A stretch of DNA of 27,751 nt from an uncultured Nocardioides sp. (lineage in GTDB: Bacteria; Actinomycetota; Actinomycetes; Propionibacteriales; Nocardioidaceae): contig NZ_CAMPGZ010000023.1 of NCBI RefSeq assembly GCF_946885725.1, positions 1 through 27,751 of the forward strand, read 5' to 3'. The notes beneath the pieces were generated by a model. The model was not told the DNA's origin and ran no database searches. It saw only the letters and a list, made by a program, of their open reading frames with translations. Of the stretch, positions 7,679-15,606 are shown one piece after another (position 1 is the first letter of the stretch; each line of letters begins with the position of its first letter). The translations under genes were made by a program, and so were the position numbers.

Positions 7679-7728
7679 CCTGCGCGGGACTCTACCGGCA
7701 GCGGTACGAGGAGCAGCGGCACGGAACC

Positions 7729-7755
7729 GGGAACACGGGAGCGGCGTCGAACGTT
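7729..7755 (+). promoter_or_regulatory. Candidate ECF (sigma-E/H-type) promoter upstream of sigE
   Basis: GGGAAC (7729-7734) and CGTT (7752-7755) are separated by 17 bases, matching the GGAAC/CGTT pattern of actinobacterial SigE/SigH-type promoters. It lies about 130 bases before the sigE ATG and would give positive autoregulation. An overlapping GGAACC at 7723 is an alternative -35. Confidence 0.55.
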
Positions 7756-7890
7756 GGAGGGAATTATCCAGGACCACCAGTGACTTTCAGGCAACACCGA
7801 GACCGCTCCTCAGGCCCTTCTCAGGCGCGGCTCCTAGATTTCGACAGGAGGACGAGCCCCCCGGTGAGGACCCGACGTCGAGGAGACGCC

Positions 7891-8514
7891 ATGAAGGAGA
7901 GCACCACGACCACCGTCACTCCCGCAGACGGGCAGGCCGCTGTGCCCACCTGGGACGAGATCGTCGAGCAGCACTCCGTCCGGGTCTACCGGCTCGCCTA
8001 CCGTCTGACCGGCAACAAGCACGACGCCGAGGACCTCACCCAGGAGGTGTTCGTGCGGGTGTTCCGCTCGCTGTCCTCCTACACCCCCGGCACGTTCGAG
8101 GGCTGGCTGCACCGGATCACCACGAACCTGTTCCTCGACGGCGCCCGCCGCAAGGCCAAGATCCGCTTCGACGCGCTCGCCGACGACGCCGAGACCCGGC
8201 TGCCCAGCCGTGCGGTGACCCCCGAGGCCGGCGTGCTCGAGGGCCTGTTCGACGACGACGTCGAGAGCGCGCTCGCCTCCCTCCCGCCGGACTTCCGCGC
8301 GGCGGTCGTGCTGTGCGACATCGAGGGTCTCAGCTACGAGGAGATCGCCGACGTGCTCGACCTCAAGCTCGGCACCGTGCGGTCCCGCATCCACCGCGGC
8401 CGCTCGATGCTGCGCAAGGCGCTGGCGCACCGCGCCCCCGGCGACGGTCGCCGCCGCTACTCCGGCCCGATCGAAGCCGCCTCGCCCGAGGCGCTGGCAG
8501 TCCAACCGACGTGA
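7891..8514 (+). CDS. sigE: ECF RNA polymerase sigma factor, SigE-type
   Basis: 207 residues. Region 2 is near residues 28-90 ([20 protein letters not shown], then [12 protein letters not shown]), with the [10 protein letters not shown] core-binding motif. Region 4 is near 130-178 ([20 protein letters not shown], then [20 protein letters not shown]), a helix-turn-helix for -35 recognition. There is no SnoaL or CHAD extension. The neighbours (anti-sigma gene overlapping by one base, then htrA, tatB, mrp, divergent O-methyltransferase) match the mycobacterial sigE locus, so it should control the envelope stress response. The start is an ATG with AGGAG five bases upstream. A GGGAAC/CGTT element upstream suggests autoregulation. 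Confidence 0.94.
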   Translation: MKESTTTTVTPADGQAAVPTWDEIVEQHSVRVYRLAYRLTGNKHDAEDLTQEVFVRVFRSLSSYTPGTFEGWLHRITTNLFLDGARRKAKIRFDALADDAETRLPSRAVTPEAGVLEGLFDDDVESALASLPPDFRAAVVLCDIEGLSYEEIADVLDLKLGTVRSRIHRGRSMLRKALAHRAPGDGRRRYSGPIEAASPEALAVQPT

Positions 8515-9161
8515 TGGGCGGCGGCTGGCGACTCGGACCACTCGGAGGCCACCTCGGCGGCCCGGCCGTGAGCGCGCTCGTGGACGGTCAGCTCGACGAC
8601 GAGTCGGCGGAGCGGGCCTGGTCGCACGTCATGGGCTGTGCCCCGTGCCGCCGCGCGGTCGAGCGTGAGGGCTGGGTCAAGCGGCAGCTCGCGCAGATGT
8701 CGTCCCCCCGCGGGGAGGACGACGTCCCCGACCGGTTGCTCGGCAACCTCTACGACCTCGACCCCCTCGAGAGCGAGACCCGCGCCGCCTGGGCCGCGGT
8801 CGGCGAGCTCGAGGAGCGCAGCCGCGGCCGCCGCCGTGCCGGCCTCGCCGCGGTCGGCGTCGGCTCCGTCTCGGCCGCCGTGCTCGGCTTCACCGCGCTG
8901 AGCGGCTCCACGCTCGGCATCGGCGGCAGCACCGCCCCCTCCGGCCCGTCCCCCTCCGCGCTCACCCGCAGCACCCCGACCGCCGGTCCGCTGGCCCAGC
9001 TCGGCGGCGCCGGCAACCTCCCGGAGAGCCGCGCCCGCCGCTCCACCGACGTACCGACGGGCGCCACCGCGCCGTCGTCGTTCGTGCCGTTCTCCGGGTG
9101 GAGCATCTCGGCGCCGGTCTCGGTGCGGGCGTCCGCGGTCGCGGTCGCCAGCCCCCGCTGA
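8514..9161 (+). CDS. rseA: Zinc-finger anti-sigma factor (RseA-like)
   Basis: 215 residues. The ZAS motif HxxxCxxC is present as His38, Cys42, Cys45 in SHVMGCAPCRR, inside a short N-terminal helical domain that would sequester the sigma factor. A hydrophobic segment at about 110-130 (LAAVGVGSVSAAVLGFTAL) may be a membrane anchor; the rest is a Ser/Pro/Ala-rich tail. The ATG overlaps the sigE stop by one base (TGATG), giving tight coupling and roughly equal amounts of sigma and anti-sigma factor. In M. tuberculosis the counterpart RseA is redox-sensitive and removed by phosphorylation and ClpC1P2; whether that applies here is inferred. Confidence 0.9.
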   Translation: MGGGWRLGPLGGHLGGPAVSALVDGQLDDESAERAWSHVMGCAPCRRAVEREGWVKRQLAQMSSPRGEDDVPDRLLGNLYDLDPLESETRAAWAAVGELEERSRGRRRAGLAAVGVGSVSAAVLGFTALSGSTLGIGGSTAPSGPSPSALTRSTPTAGPLAQLGGAGNLPESRARRSTDVPTGATAPSSFVPFSGWSISAPVSVRASAVAVASPR

Positions 9162-9186
9162 CCGACCGGGCGTTGGCGCCGTGGTC

Positions 9187-9192
9187 CAGAAT
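9187..9192 (+). promoter_or_regulatory. -10-like hexamer for leaderless start of htrA
   Basis: CAGAAT ends six bases before the GTG at 9199. No Shine-Dalgarno sequence precedes that start. This suggests htrA has its own transcript in addition to any read-through from sigE. Confidence 0.45.
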
Positions 9193-9198
9193 GGTCGG

Positions 9199-10587
9199 GT
9201 GACCCAGTACGACGACCGCGAGCAGCCGTCCCCGAGCGGTGACGAGACCGCCCCGGACAGCGACAGCGGCGCCTGGGACGACACCCGGCCGATCTCGCAG
9301 CCGGAGACCGAGGCCTCGGCGGCTCAGGACGACCCGACGGTTCCGGTGGCTCCCGCCCCGTCCGAGGAGCCGCGGCCCGAGGACACCCGGGTCTGGCCCG
9401 CACCGGGCGCCGGTCACGACGCCGGCTACATGCCCGTCTACGAGCAGCAGTCCTACGGCCGTGAGCCCGAGCCCCGCGGGCCGGATAGCCGGCCGGCCGG
9501 GCAGCCGGGCTGGTTCTGGCCGGTCGTGACCGCGGTCGCCCTCGTCGTCGGCCTGCTGGGCGGCACCCTGGCCTCGGTCGCGGTGTTCCGCTCCCTCGGC
9601 GGCACCGGCACGGTCAACGTCCCGGTCCTGGAGTCCGACGAGCAGGCGGCCAAGCCGCTCGCGGCCGACAACGGCAGCATCGCCGCCGTGGCGGAACGGC
9701 TGCTGCCCAGCACCGTCCAGGTCCTCGCCGCAGGAGGCGGCGGCGGTGGCGGTGGAGCCACCGGCTCCGGCTTCGTGCTGGACAGCAAGGGCCACGTCAT
9801 CACCAACAACCACGTGGTGGCCGAGGCGACCGGCGAGGGCGAGCTCACGGTCGTGGACAACGACGGCAAGGAGCACGACGCGTCGATCGTGGGGCGCAGC
9901 GCGGTCTACGACGTGGCGGTCCTGGAGGTCGAGGGCGCCGAGAACCTCCGCCCGGCGGCGCTCGGTTCGTCGCGCGCGATGCGCATCGGCGAGAGCGTGG
10001 TCGCGATCGGGTCGCCGCTCGGCCTGAGCAGCACGGTCACCTCCGGCATCGTGTCCGCGATCGACCGTCCGGTGACCACCGGCTCCGACGACGAGTCGTC
10101 GTACATCAACGCCGTGCAGACCGACGCCGCGATCAACCCCGGCAACTCCGGCGGGCCGCTGGTGAACCTCCGCGGCCAGGTCGTCGGCGTCAACTCCGCG
10201 ATCGCCACGACCGGCGGCGCCTTCGCCGGCGAGGCCGGGAACATCGGTGTCGGGTTCGCGATCCCGATGGAGCAGGTCAAGGTCACCGCGGCGCAGATCC
10301 TGTCGTCGGGCGAGGCGAAGTACCCCGTCATCGGCGCCAACGTCAACACCGGCGACCGCCGCGGCGGCGCCGAGATCGTGGACGTCCCGGCGGGTACGCC
10401 GGCGGCGGTGGCCGGCCTCGAGGAGGGCGACATCGTCACCGCGGTCGGCGACAAGAAGGTCAACGACGGGATCAGCCTGATCGTCGCGATCCGGAGCCAC
10501 CAGCCGGGGGAGACCATCCGGCTCACCGTGCTGCGCGACGGCGACGAGGTGAAGGTCGACATCACCCTCGACGCCAAGGTCGGCTGA
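9199..10587 (+). CDS. htrA: HtrA/DegP-type membrane-anchored serine protease with PDZ domain
   Basis: 462 residues. Residues 1-103 are an acidic, Pro-rich cytosolic region; about 105-128 is a single transmembrane helix (WPVVTAVALVVGLLGGTLAS). The trypsin-like domain follows with His205 (TNNHVV), Asp238 (YDVAVLEV) and Ser317 (GNSGGP), and a PDZ domain covers about 360-455. An eight-glycine run lies at the start of the protease domain (about 179-186). HtrA proteases degrade or refold misfolded extracytoplasmic proteins and are standard members of the sigma-E response. The GTG at 9199 was chosen because of CAGAAT six bases upstream; GTG at 9181 in the same frame is less likely. Confidence 0.93.
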   Translation: MTQYDDREQPSPSGDETAPDSDSGAWDDTRPISQPETEASAAQDDPTVPVAPAPSEEPRPEDTRVWPAPGAGHDAGYMPVYEQQSYGREPEPRGPDSRPAGQPGWFWPVVTAVALVVGLLGGTLASVAVFRSLGGTGTVNVPVLESDEQAAKPLAADNGSIAAVAERLLPSTVQVLAAGGGGGGGGATGSGFVLDSKGHVITNNHVVAEATGEGELTVVDNDGKEHDASIVGRSAVYDVAVLEVEGAENLRPAALGSSRAMRIGESVVAIGSPLGLSSTVTSGIVSAIDRPVTTGSDDESSYINAVQTDAAINPGNSGGPLVNLRGQVVGVNSAIATTGGAFAGEAGNIGVGFAIPMEQVKVTAAQILSSGEAKYPVIGANVNTGDRRGGAEIVDVPAGTPAAVAGLEEGDIVTAVGDKKVNDGISLIVAIRSHQPGETIRLTVLRDGDEVKVDITLDAKVG

Positions 10588-10596
10588 CAGCCCTTC

Positions 10597-10622
10597 GGGT
10601 GATCGAGTCTGTCGAGATCACC
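10597..10622. repeat. REP-like palindromic unit, copy 1
   Basis: The 21-base unit at 10597-10617 starts GGGTGATCGAG and differs by one base from the unit at 24832-24852. GGTGATC (10598-10604) and GATCACC (10616-10622) form a local hairpin. It is intergenic, just after the htrA stop. Confidence 0.7.
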
Positions 10623-10642
10623 GAGTGCACCGATTGGTCACG

Positions 10643-10675
10643 AACCGCAGGATCCGGCCCCGGGTTCTTGCGGTT
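10643..10675. terminator. Bidirectional hairpin between htrA and tatB
   Basis: The arm at 10643-10657 (AACCGCAGGATCCGG) pairs with 10660-10675 (CCGGGTTCTTGCGGTT) with one wobble and one bulge. It lies between convergent genes, 56 bases after the htrA stop and 35 bases from the tatB stop, so it probably terminates both transcripts. Confidence 0.6.
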
Positions 10676-10709
10676 GGGGACCAAACCGCAGGGCCGGCCG
10701 GGGCCTGCG

Positions 10710-11051
10710 TCAGGTCGCGTCGACGTCGTACGGCGGCTTCTCGCCGGGCTCCAGCGGGCGCCGGCCAGGGTGCTCGTAGGGCTTCGGGCGCGGGTCGTCG
10801 TCGGTCTCGTCCCAGGCCTGGTCGATGTACTTGCGCACGGCACGTCGCGGGTCGAGGTCGCGCAGGTCGAAGTCGGCGTACTCCGGCCCGAGCTCGGCGC
10901 GGATGTCGTCGCGCGCGGCCTCGGAGAACTTCTTGACCTGCCGGACCATCCGGCCGGCCTGACGGGCGAACTCGGGGAGCCGGTCGGGCCCGAAGACCAG
11001 GAGCGCCACCACGACGATGACGGCCAACTCCGGCAGGCCGACTCCGAACAC
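10710..11051 (-). CDS. tatB: Sec-independent translocase subunit TatB
   Basis: 113 residues. It begins MFGVGLPELAVIVVVALLVF with the Tat signature FGPDRLP after one transmembrane helix (about 4-21), followed by the amphipathic helix PEFARQAGRMVRQVKKFSEA and a charged tail. The Glu at position 8 is the TatB-type polar residue. TatB forms the receptor with TatC for folded twin-arginine substrates. The start is GTG; a TAGGCT hexamer lies exactly six bases upstream and overlaps the end of mrp, so tatB probably has its own leaderless transcript. Synteny with sigE-rseA-htrA-tatB of mycobacteria supports TatB over TatA, though here tatB is on the opposite strand. Confidence 0.9.
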   Translation of the reverse strand: MFGVGLPELAVIVVVALLVFGPDRLPEFARQAGRMVRQVKKFSEAARDDIRAELGPEYADFDLRDLDPRRAVRKYIDQAWDETDDDPRPKPYEHPGRRPLEPGEKPPYDVDAT

Positions 11052-11053
11052 GC

Positions 11054-12235
11054 CTAGAGCCTACCGGCGGGAGTGAGTCCTAGTTGCATTCCTGCGAGAC
11101 CGCGGCCGCGTCCCGACAGCGTGGACGCGACCCGGTTCAGCGCGGCGCCCGCGGCGGAGTCCGGGTGGGACACGACGATCGGGTTGCCGGTGTCACCGCC
11201 GGCGCGCAGGTCGAGGTCGAGCGGGATCTCACCGAGCACGGGTACGTCGTAGCCGAACCGGCTCGACAGCGTGGCTGCCACGCGCGCGCCGCCGCCGCTG
11301 CCGAACACCTCGAGGCGGTGCTCGCGGCCCTCCTCCGCGCAGTGCGGGCAGGGCAGGTACGACATGTTCTCGACGACGCCCACGACGCGCTGGTGCATCA
11401 TCGAGGCCATCGTGCCGGCGCGCTCGGCGACCTCGGCCGCCGCCTCCTGCGGCGTCGTCACCACGACCACCTCGGCGTTGGGCAGGTGCTGGCCGAGCGA
11501 GATCGCGATGTCACCGGTGCCGGGCGGCAGGTCGAGGAACAGCGCGTCGAGGTCGCCCCAGTACACGTCGCTGAGCATCTGCACCAGCGCCCGGTCGAGC
11601 ATCGGGCCGCGCCAGGCGACGACCTGGTCGCGGCGCGGCTTGAGCATGCCGATCGAGATGACCGACAGCTCGCCGCTGTGCTCGCGGCTCAGCGGCGTCG
11701 GCACCGGCATGATCATGTCCTCGACCTGGGTCGGCCGGGTGTCTCCGACGCCGAGCATGGCCGGGACCGAGTGGCCGTAGATGTCCGCGTCGACGATGCC
11801 GACCTTGAGGCCCTGCTGGGCCATCGCGGCGGCGAGGTTCACGGTCACCGAGGACTTGCCTACGCCGCCCTTGCCGCTGGCGATCGCGTAGACCTTGGTC
11901 AGCGAGCCCGGCTGGGCGAACGGGATCTCCTTCTGCGCCTGTCCGCCCCGCAGCTGCTGCTGCAGGCCCGAGCGCTGCTCCGGGCTCATCACGCCGAGCG
12001 ACAGGTCGACCGCGGTGACGCCGGGGACCTTGGCCAGCGCGGCGTTGACGTCGCGGGTGATGGTGTCCTTCAACGGGCAGCCCGCGACCGTCAGCAGCAC
12101 CTTGACATGGACGACGCCGTCGTCACCGGCCTCCACGGAGTCGACCATGCCGAGCTCGGTGATCGGGCGTCGGATCTCGGGGTCGTTGACCGTCGCCAGC
12201 GCAGCCTGGATCGCGTCGAGAGCGGGGGAAACCAT
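11054..12235 (-). CDS. mrp: Mrp/NBP35-family iron-sulfur cluster carrier ATPase
   Basis: 393 residues. The N-terminal DUF59 (MIP18) domain (about 5-80) contains AGCPLKDT with Cys53. The ParA-like P-loop domain follows with the deviant Walker A SGKGGVGKSS at 120-129, a DADIYGHS switch, and DLPPGTGD. A CPHC motif near residue 290 (LPCPHCAEEG) provides the cysteines that bridge an Fe-S cluster in ApbC/Mrp dimers. These proteins carry Fe-S clusters to apo-enzymes. The ATG is preceded by TAGGCT six bases upstream, a leaderless arrangement. It lies two bases from tatB and 22 bases after the DUF1003 gene on the same strand. Confidence 0.95.
   Translation of the reverse strand: MVSPALDAIQAALATVNDPEIRRPITELGMVDSVEAGDDGVVHVKVLLTVAGCPLKDTITRDVNAALAKVPGVTAVDLSLGVMSPEQRSGLQQQLRGGQAQKEIPFAQPGSLTKVYAIASGKGGVGKSSVTVNLAAAMAQQGLKVGIVDADIYGHSVPAMLGVGDTRPTQVEDMIMPVPTPLSREHSGELSVISIGMLKPRRDQVVAWRGPMLDRALVQMLSDVYWGDLDALFLDLPPGTGDIAISLGQHLPNAEVVVVTTPQEAAAEVAERAGTMASMMHQRVVGVVENMSYLPCPHCAEEGREHRLEVFGSGGGARVAATLSSRFGYDVPVLGEIPLDLDLRAGGDTGNPIVVSHPDSAAGAALNRVASTLSGRGRGLAGMQLGLTPAGRL
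11058..11063 (-). promoter_or_regulatory. -10-like hexamer for tatB, inside the end of mrp
   Basis: On the minus strand TAGGCT ends six bases before the tatB GTG. It overlaps the last two mrp coding codons, just before the mrp stop. Confidence 0.45.
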
Positions 12236-12241
12236 GCGTCC

Positions 12242-12247
12242 AGCCTA
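12242..12247 (-). promoter_or_regulatory. -10-like hexamer for mrp
   Basis: On the minus strand TAGGCT ends six bases before the mrp ATG, with the same hexamer and spacing as at tatB. It lies in the 22-base gap after the DUF1003 gene. Confidence 0.45.
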
Positions 12248-12257
12248 CGGCCCGGGG

Positions 12258-12800
12258 CTACGCCGGCCCGTCGCGGTCCGGGTCGCCGGACTCGGCGTGG
12301 TCGCGAGCACGGCGCTCCTTGTCCTCGAGCTCGTTGAGCAGCGCGCGCAGCTCGGAGCGGATGTAGTCGCGGGTGGCCACCTCGCCGAGCGCCATCCGGA
12401 GGCTGGCCATCTCGCGCGCCAGGAACTCCATGTCGGCGTGCGCACGGGCGTTGGCCTGCCGGTCCTGCTCCGCGATCACCCGGTCGCGGTCCTCCTGGCG
12501 GTTCTGCGCCAGCAGGATCAGCGGAGCGGCGTACGACGCCTGCAGGCTGAGCATCAGCGTCAGGAAGATGAACGGGTACTCGTCGAACGGCAGCGAGCCC
12601 GGGGCCAGCCAGTTCCACAACAGCCACGCCGCGACGAACAGCGTCATGTACATCAGGAACCGTGCGGTCCCCATGAACCGCGCGAACTGCTCCGCGAAGC
12701 GGCCGAAGCGGTCGGCGTCCACCTCCGGCCGGCGGATCAGCGGGCGCCGGGTCTCCTTCGGCTGGTCGAGGCGGCCGGCGCGCTCCTCGCGCCTAGCCAC
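12258..12800 (-). CDS. DUF1003 domain-containing membrane protein
   Basis: 180 residues. Two transmembrane helices lie near residues 45-66 (FLMYMTLFVAAWLLWNWLAP) and 75-97 (YPFIFLTLMLSLQASYAAPL), followed by LLAQNRQEDRDR. The helix-FPFIFLxLxLSxQAxxAPxILxxQNRQ layout is the DUF1003 signature. A long charged helix follows (105-165). The function is unknown; in mycobacteria the homologue Rv1231c is next to the MgtE-N/CBS gene, as here. The GTG start is supported by GGAGG four bases upstream; the start overlaps the upstream gene's stop by 8 bases, so the two are translationally coupled and probably act together. Confidence 0.88.
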   Translation of the reverse strand: MARREERAGRLDQPKETRRPLIRRPEVDADRFGRFAEQFARFMGTARFLMYMTLFVAAWLLWNWLAPGSLPFDEYPFIFLTLMLSLQASYAAPLILLAQNRQEDRDRVIAEQDRQANARAHADMEFLAREMASLRMALGEVATRDYIRSELRALLNELEDKERRARDHAESGDPDRDGPA

Positions 12801-14070
12801 GGCCCCTCCAGTCGCCGACGCCGCGCAGCGGGGCCGGGGTGTCACGCCAGTTCTCGGGCAGCAGGTGGTCGAGCAGGTCGTCGACGGTCACCGCCCCGAC
12901 CAGCCGTCCGTCGGCGTCGACGACGGGTGCCGCGACGAGGTTGTAGGTGGCCAGGTGCCGCGCCACCTCCTCCAGCGTGGAGCTCGGACGCAGCGGTTCG
13001 ATGTCGGTGTCGAGCGCGCCGCCGATCAGCGACGACGGCGGCTCGCGGAGCAACCGCTGGATGTGCGCGACGCCCAGCAGCCGGCCGGTCGGCGGCTCGA
13101 GCGGCGGGCGTACGACGTACACGAGAGCGGCCAGCGACGGGCTGAGCTCGGCCTGCCGGACGTGCGCGAGCGCGTCGGCGATCGTCGCGTCGGGCGGGAG
13201 GATCACCGGCTCGGTGGTCATCATGCCGCCGGCGGTGTGCTCCTCGTAGGACATCAGCCGGCGCACGTCCTCGGCCTCGTCGGGCTCCATCAGCAGGAGC
13301 AGCGCCTCGGCGGTGTCATGTGGCAGCTCGGCGATCAGGTCGGCCGCGTCGTCGGGGGACATCTCCTCGAGCACGTCCGCGGCGCGCTCGCTGTTGAGCG
13401 CACCGATGATCTCGACCTGGTCCTCCTCGGGCAGCTCCTCCAGCACGTCGGCGAGCCGCTCGTCGTCGAGCGCGGCGGCGATCTCGGCGCGGCGCTTCGG
13501 CGGCAGGTCGTGGATGACGTGGGCGAGGTCGGCCGGGCGCATCTCCTCGAGCGCCGCGAGCAGGTGGGTCGCGCCCTGTGCCTCCTCGGGCGGAGCGAAG
13601 CCCTCGATGTCACGCCACTCGACCTGGTGGGTCTGGCCGCGGCGACCGAACCGCTTGGCCGGGCCCTCCTGGATCGCGACGCGGCTGATCACCCAGTCGC
13701 GGTTGCGGACCTGCTCCATCGCCATGTCGTAGACCAGGCCCTGGACGCCGGTCTCCTTGATCGTCACGCGGCGGTCGAGCATCTGGCCGAAGACCAGCGT
13801 CTCCGTCGGGCGCTGCTCGAACCGGCGCATGTTGACCAGCCCGGTGGTGATCACCTGGCCGGCGTCGATGCTCGTCACCCGGGTCATCGGTACGAAGATC
13901 GACCGACGGCCGAACACCTCGACGACGAGCCCGAGCACGCGCGGCGGGAGACCACCGGGACGGAGCACCACGACGATGTCGCGGATCTTGCCGACCTGGT
14001 CGCCGGCAGGGTCGAACACCTGCACGCCGGCGAGACGTGCGACGAAGACCCTGGTCGGCGATGTGCTCAC
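12793..14070 (-). CDS. Soluble MgtE-N/CBS-domain protein with PRC-barrel-like N-terminus
   Basis: 425 residues. Residues about 5-75 and 80-140 look like two PRC-barrel-like beta domains (VFDPAGDQVGKIRDIVVVL; FGQMLDRRVTIKETGVQGL). Residues about 165-275 form the MgtE N-terminal superhelix, with LAALEEMRPADLAHVIHDLP and DVLEELPEEDQVEIIGAL repeats. Two CBS motifs occupy about 285-400 (MTTEPVILPPDATIADALAH; LVGAVTVDDLLDHLLPENWR). The whole protein has no transmembrane helix, so it is not itself a channel. In MgtE these domains sense Mg2+ and gate the pore. The GTG at 14070 was chosen because upstream sequence lacks the domain pattern; TAACGT lies eight bases upstream. Confidence 0.88.
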   Translation of the reverse strand: MSTSPTRVFVARLAGVQVFDPAGDQVGKIRDIVVVLRPGGLPPRVLGLVVEVFGRRSIFVPMTRVTSIDAGQVITTGLVNMRRFEQRPTETLVFGQMLDRRVTIKETGVQGLVYDMAMEQVRNRDWVISRVAIQEGPAKRFGRRGQTHQVEWRDIEGFAPPEEAQGATHLLAALEEMRPADLAHVIHDLPPKRRAEIAAALDDERLADVLEELPEEDQVEIIGALNSERAADVLEEMSPDDAADLIAELPHDTAEALLLLMEPDEAEDVRRLMSYEEHTAGGMMTTEPVILPPDATIADALAHVRQAELSPSLAALVYVVRPPLEPPTGRLLGVAHIQRLLREPPSSLIGGALDTDIEPLRPSSTLEEVARHLATYNLVAAPVVDADGRLVGAVTVDDLLDHLLPENWRDTPAPLRGVGDWRGRG

Positions 14071-14113
14071 GTGCAGACACGTTAGCCGTAAGGCGTCTGG
14101 TTGACTGGCCGCC

Positions 14114-15001
14114 ATGCGGCTGGCGTACGACATCGTGGACGTGTTCACCGAGCGACCGTTCGCGGGCAACCAGCTCGCCGTCGTGCACGGGGCGGGCGAC
14201 CTGTCCACCGAGCAGTGCCAGGCGATCGCCAAGGAGTTCAACTACTCCGAGACCACGTTCCCGGTGCCGCGGTCCGACGACGAGTACGCCGTACGCATCT
14301 TCACGCCGGGCAGCGAGATCCCGTTCGCCGGGCACCCGACGCTCGGCACAGCGTGGGTGCTCCGCTCGCGCGGCGAGCTGACCGGCGAGTCGGCGACCCA
14401 GCAGTGCGGCGCCGGACCGGTCGGCGTGCGGTTCTCCGGCGAGCGCGTCGTCGAGCTGTCCGCGGTGCCGCGCGACTCCGTCGGGCACGGCGGCCGGTTC
14501 GTGTCGCGGCTGCTGGCCGACCTCGGCCTGTTCCCGAGCGACCTGGACGGGCCGGTCTGGATCGCCGGCTGCGGGTTGTCGTTCGCGCACGTGCCGGTCG
14601 TCGACGACGCGCTCCGCCGCGTGCACGTCCCAGGGCGGCCGTTCTCGGACTACGACGACCTGCCGGACGTGCGCGACCCGCTCGACGGCGTCAACGTCTA
14701 CGCGGCGACCCCGGACGGCGACGGCGTGGCGGTGCACTCACGGGTGTTCGTGCCGGGCCTGTCGGTGCCGGAGGACCCGGCCACCGGCTCGGCCGCGGCG
14801 GGGCTGGGCATCGCGCTCGTCGAGACCGGCCGGCTGCCGCGGGGCGGCACCTACACGATCCGCCAGGGCATCGAGATGGGCCGGCCGTCGACGCTGCACG
14901 GGCGCGTCGAGGTCGACGCCGACGGGCGCCCGACGCTGTGCCACGTGGCCGGCGCGGTGCAGACCGTCGCGGCCGGCGAGATCGAGATCCCGGTCCTCTG
15001 A
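14114..15001 (+). CDS. PhzF-family epimerase/isomerase-like protein
   Basis: 295 residues, the usual PhzF length. It opens with [16 protein letters not shown]; the catalytic Glu46 lies in [16 protein letters not shown] and [12 protein letters not shown] mark the two halves of the diaminopimelate-epimerase-like fold. PhzF isomerises trans-2,3-dihydro-3-hydroxyanthranilate in phenazine synthesis, but most family members lie outside phenazine clusters, as here, and their substrates are unknown. It is divergent from the MgtE-N gene with only 43 bases between starts. It ends one base before the convergent unknown gene. Confidence 0.92.
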   Translation: MRLAYDIVDVFTERPFAGNQLAVVHGAGDLSTEQCQAIAKEFNYSETTFPVPRSDDEYAVRIFTPGSEIPFAGHPTLGTAWVLRSRGELTGESATQQCGAGPVGVRFSGERVVELSAVPRDSVGHGGRFVSRLLADLGLFPSDLDGPVWIAGCGLSFAHVPVVDDALRRVHVPGRPFSDYDDLPDVRDPLDGVNVYAATPDGDGVAVHSRVFVPGLSVPEDPATGSAAAGLGIALVETGRLPRGGTYTIRQGIEMGRPSTLHGRVEVDADGRPTLCHVAGAVQTVAAGEIEIPVL

Positions 15002-15553
15002 TCAGGACAGTCGCGGCCGGCGCTTGACCCGCCGGTGCAGCACCCTGGGAAGCCGCCCGCGCGTGATGGCCGGCGTCTCACGGGGCGTCGCCCGGTGGTC
15101 GTCGGCGGACAGCTCGCCGGGCTGCTCGACGGTCTCGCCGGTGGGCTTCAGCCGGGTGATCACGCTCGACTGCGCCCACTTCCGCGCCGCGGTCGTGAGG
15201 TCGTCGAGGTTGAGCCGGCCGGCCGCCAGTGCGGCGGTCACCGTGTCCCAGGCGGGGTCGTCGGGCGTCACCCGCGACGGCTCGGCGACCCAGGTGACGA
15301 GGCGGCCGCCGTTCTCCTTGCTGCGCATGGTGACCTCGACGCGGTCGGCCTGCTCTATGCCGGGGAGGTGCTGCTCGTCGCCGCCGGAGACGACGTACAA
15401 GGCTCCGCCGTGCTCCTCGGTCTCGACCCACACGTGCCACGCGGCGTGCGTGTGCTTCGTGTCGTCGTAGCCGGTGGCGTAGGTCAGCCACGACACCCCG
15501 GTCTTCTTGCCGAGCTCGGCGATCAGTGCGGGGACGAGGTCCGGTTCCGTCAC
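15002..15553 (-). CDS. Conserved hypothetical protein, unknown function
   Basis: 183 residues, cytosolic. The middle alternates strands (HAAWHVWVETEEHGGALYVV, then SGGDEQHLPGIEQADRVEVT), which could be a small beta-barrel. PPOX/FMN-binding split barrels have a similar layout, but I see no FMN motif. The C-terminal 40 residues are basic and rich in Arg and Pro. The GTG at 15553 was chosen because CAGGCT ends six bases upstream on the minus strand, the leaderless pattern seen elsewhere; an ATG six codons upstream is the alternative. Its stop directly abuts the phzF-like stop. Confidence 0.7.
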   Translation of the reverse strand: MTEPDLVPALIAELGKKTGVSWLTYATGYDDTKHTHAAWHVWVETEEHGGALYVVSGGDEQHLPGIEQADRVEVTMRSKENGGRLVTWVAEPSRVTPDDPAWDTVTAALAAGRLNLDDLTTAARKWAQSSVITRLKPTGETVEQPGELSADDHRATPRETPAITRGRLPRVLHRRVKRRPRLS

Positions 15554-15559
15554 GGGTCG

Positions 15560-15565
15560 AGCCTG
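15560..15565 (-). promoter_or_regulatory. -10-like hexamer for leaderless start at 15553
   Basis: On the minus strand CAGGCT ends six bases before the GTG at 15553. No Shine-Dalgarno sequence is visible. Confidence 0.4.
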
Positions 15566-15606
15566 CCACAAGGAAACTCCAAGGTCCGGGCTTGCATCGT
15601 GACTAT

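Noticed and set aside
11084..12337. A plus-strand frame of 417 codons opposite mrp
   Set aside because: The minus strand holds a full Mrp protein with Walker A and CPHC motifs; the plus frame is His/Arg/Asp-rich shadow.
14114..15001. Phenazine biosynthesis cluster
   Set aside because: Only a PhzF-like gene is present, without phzA/B, D, E or G.
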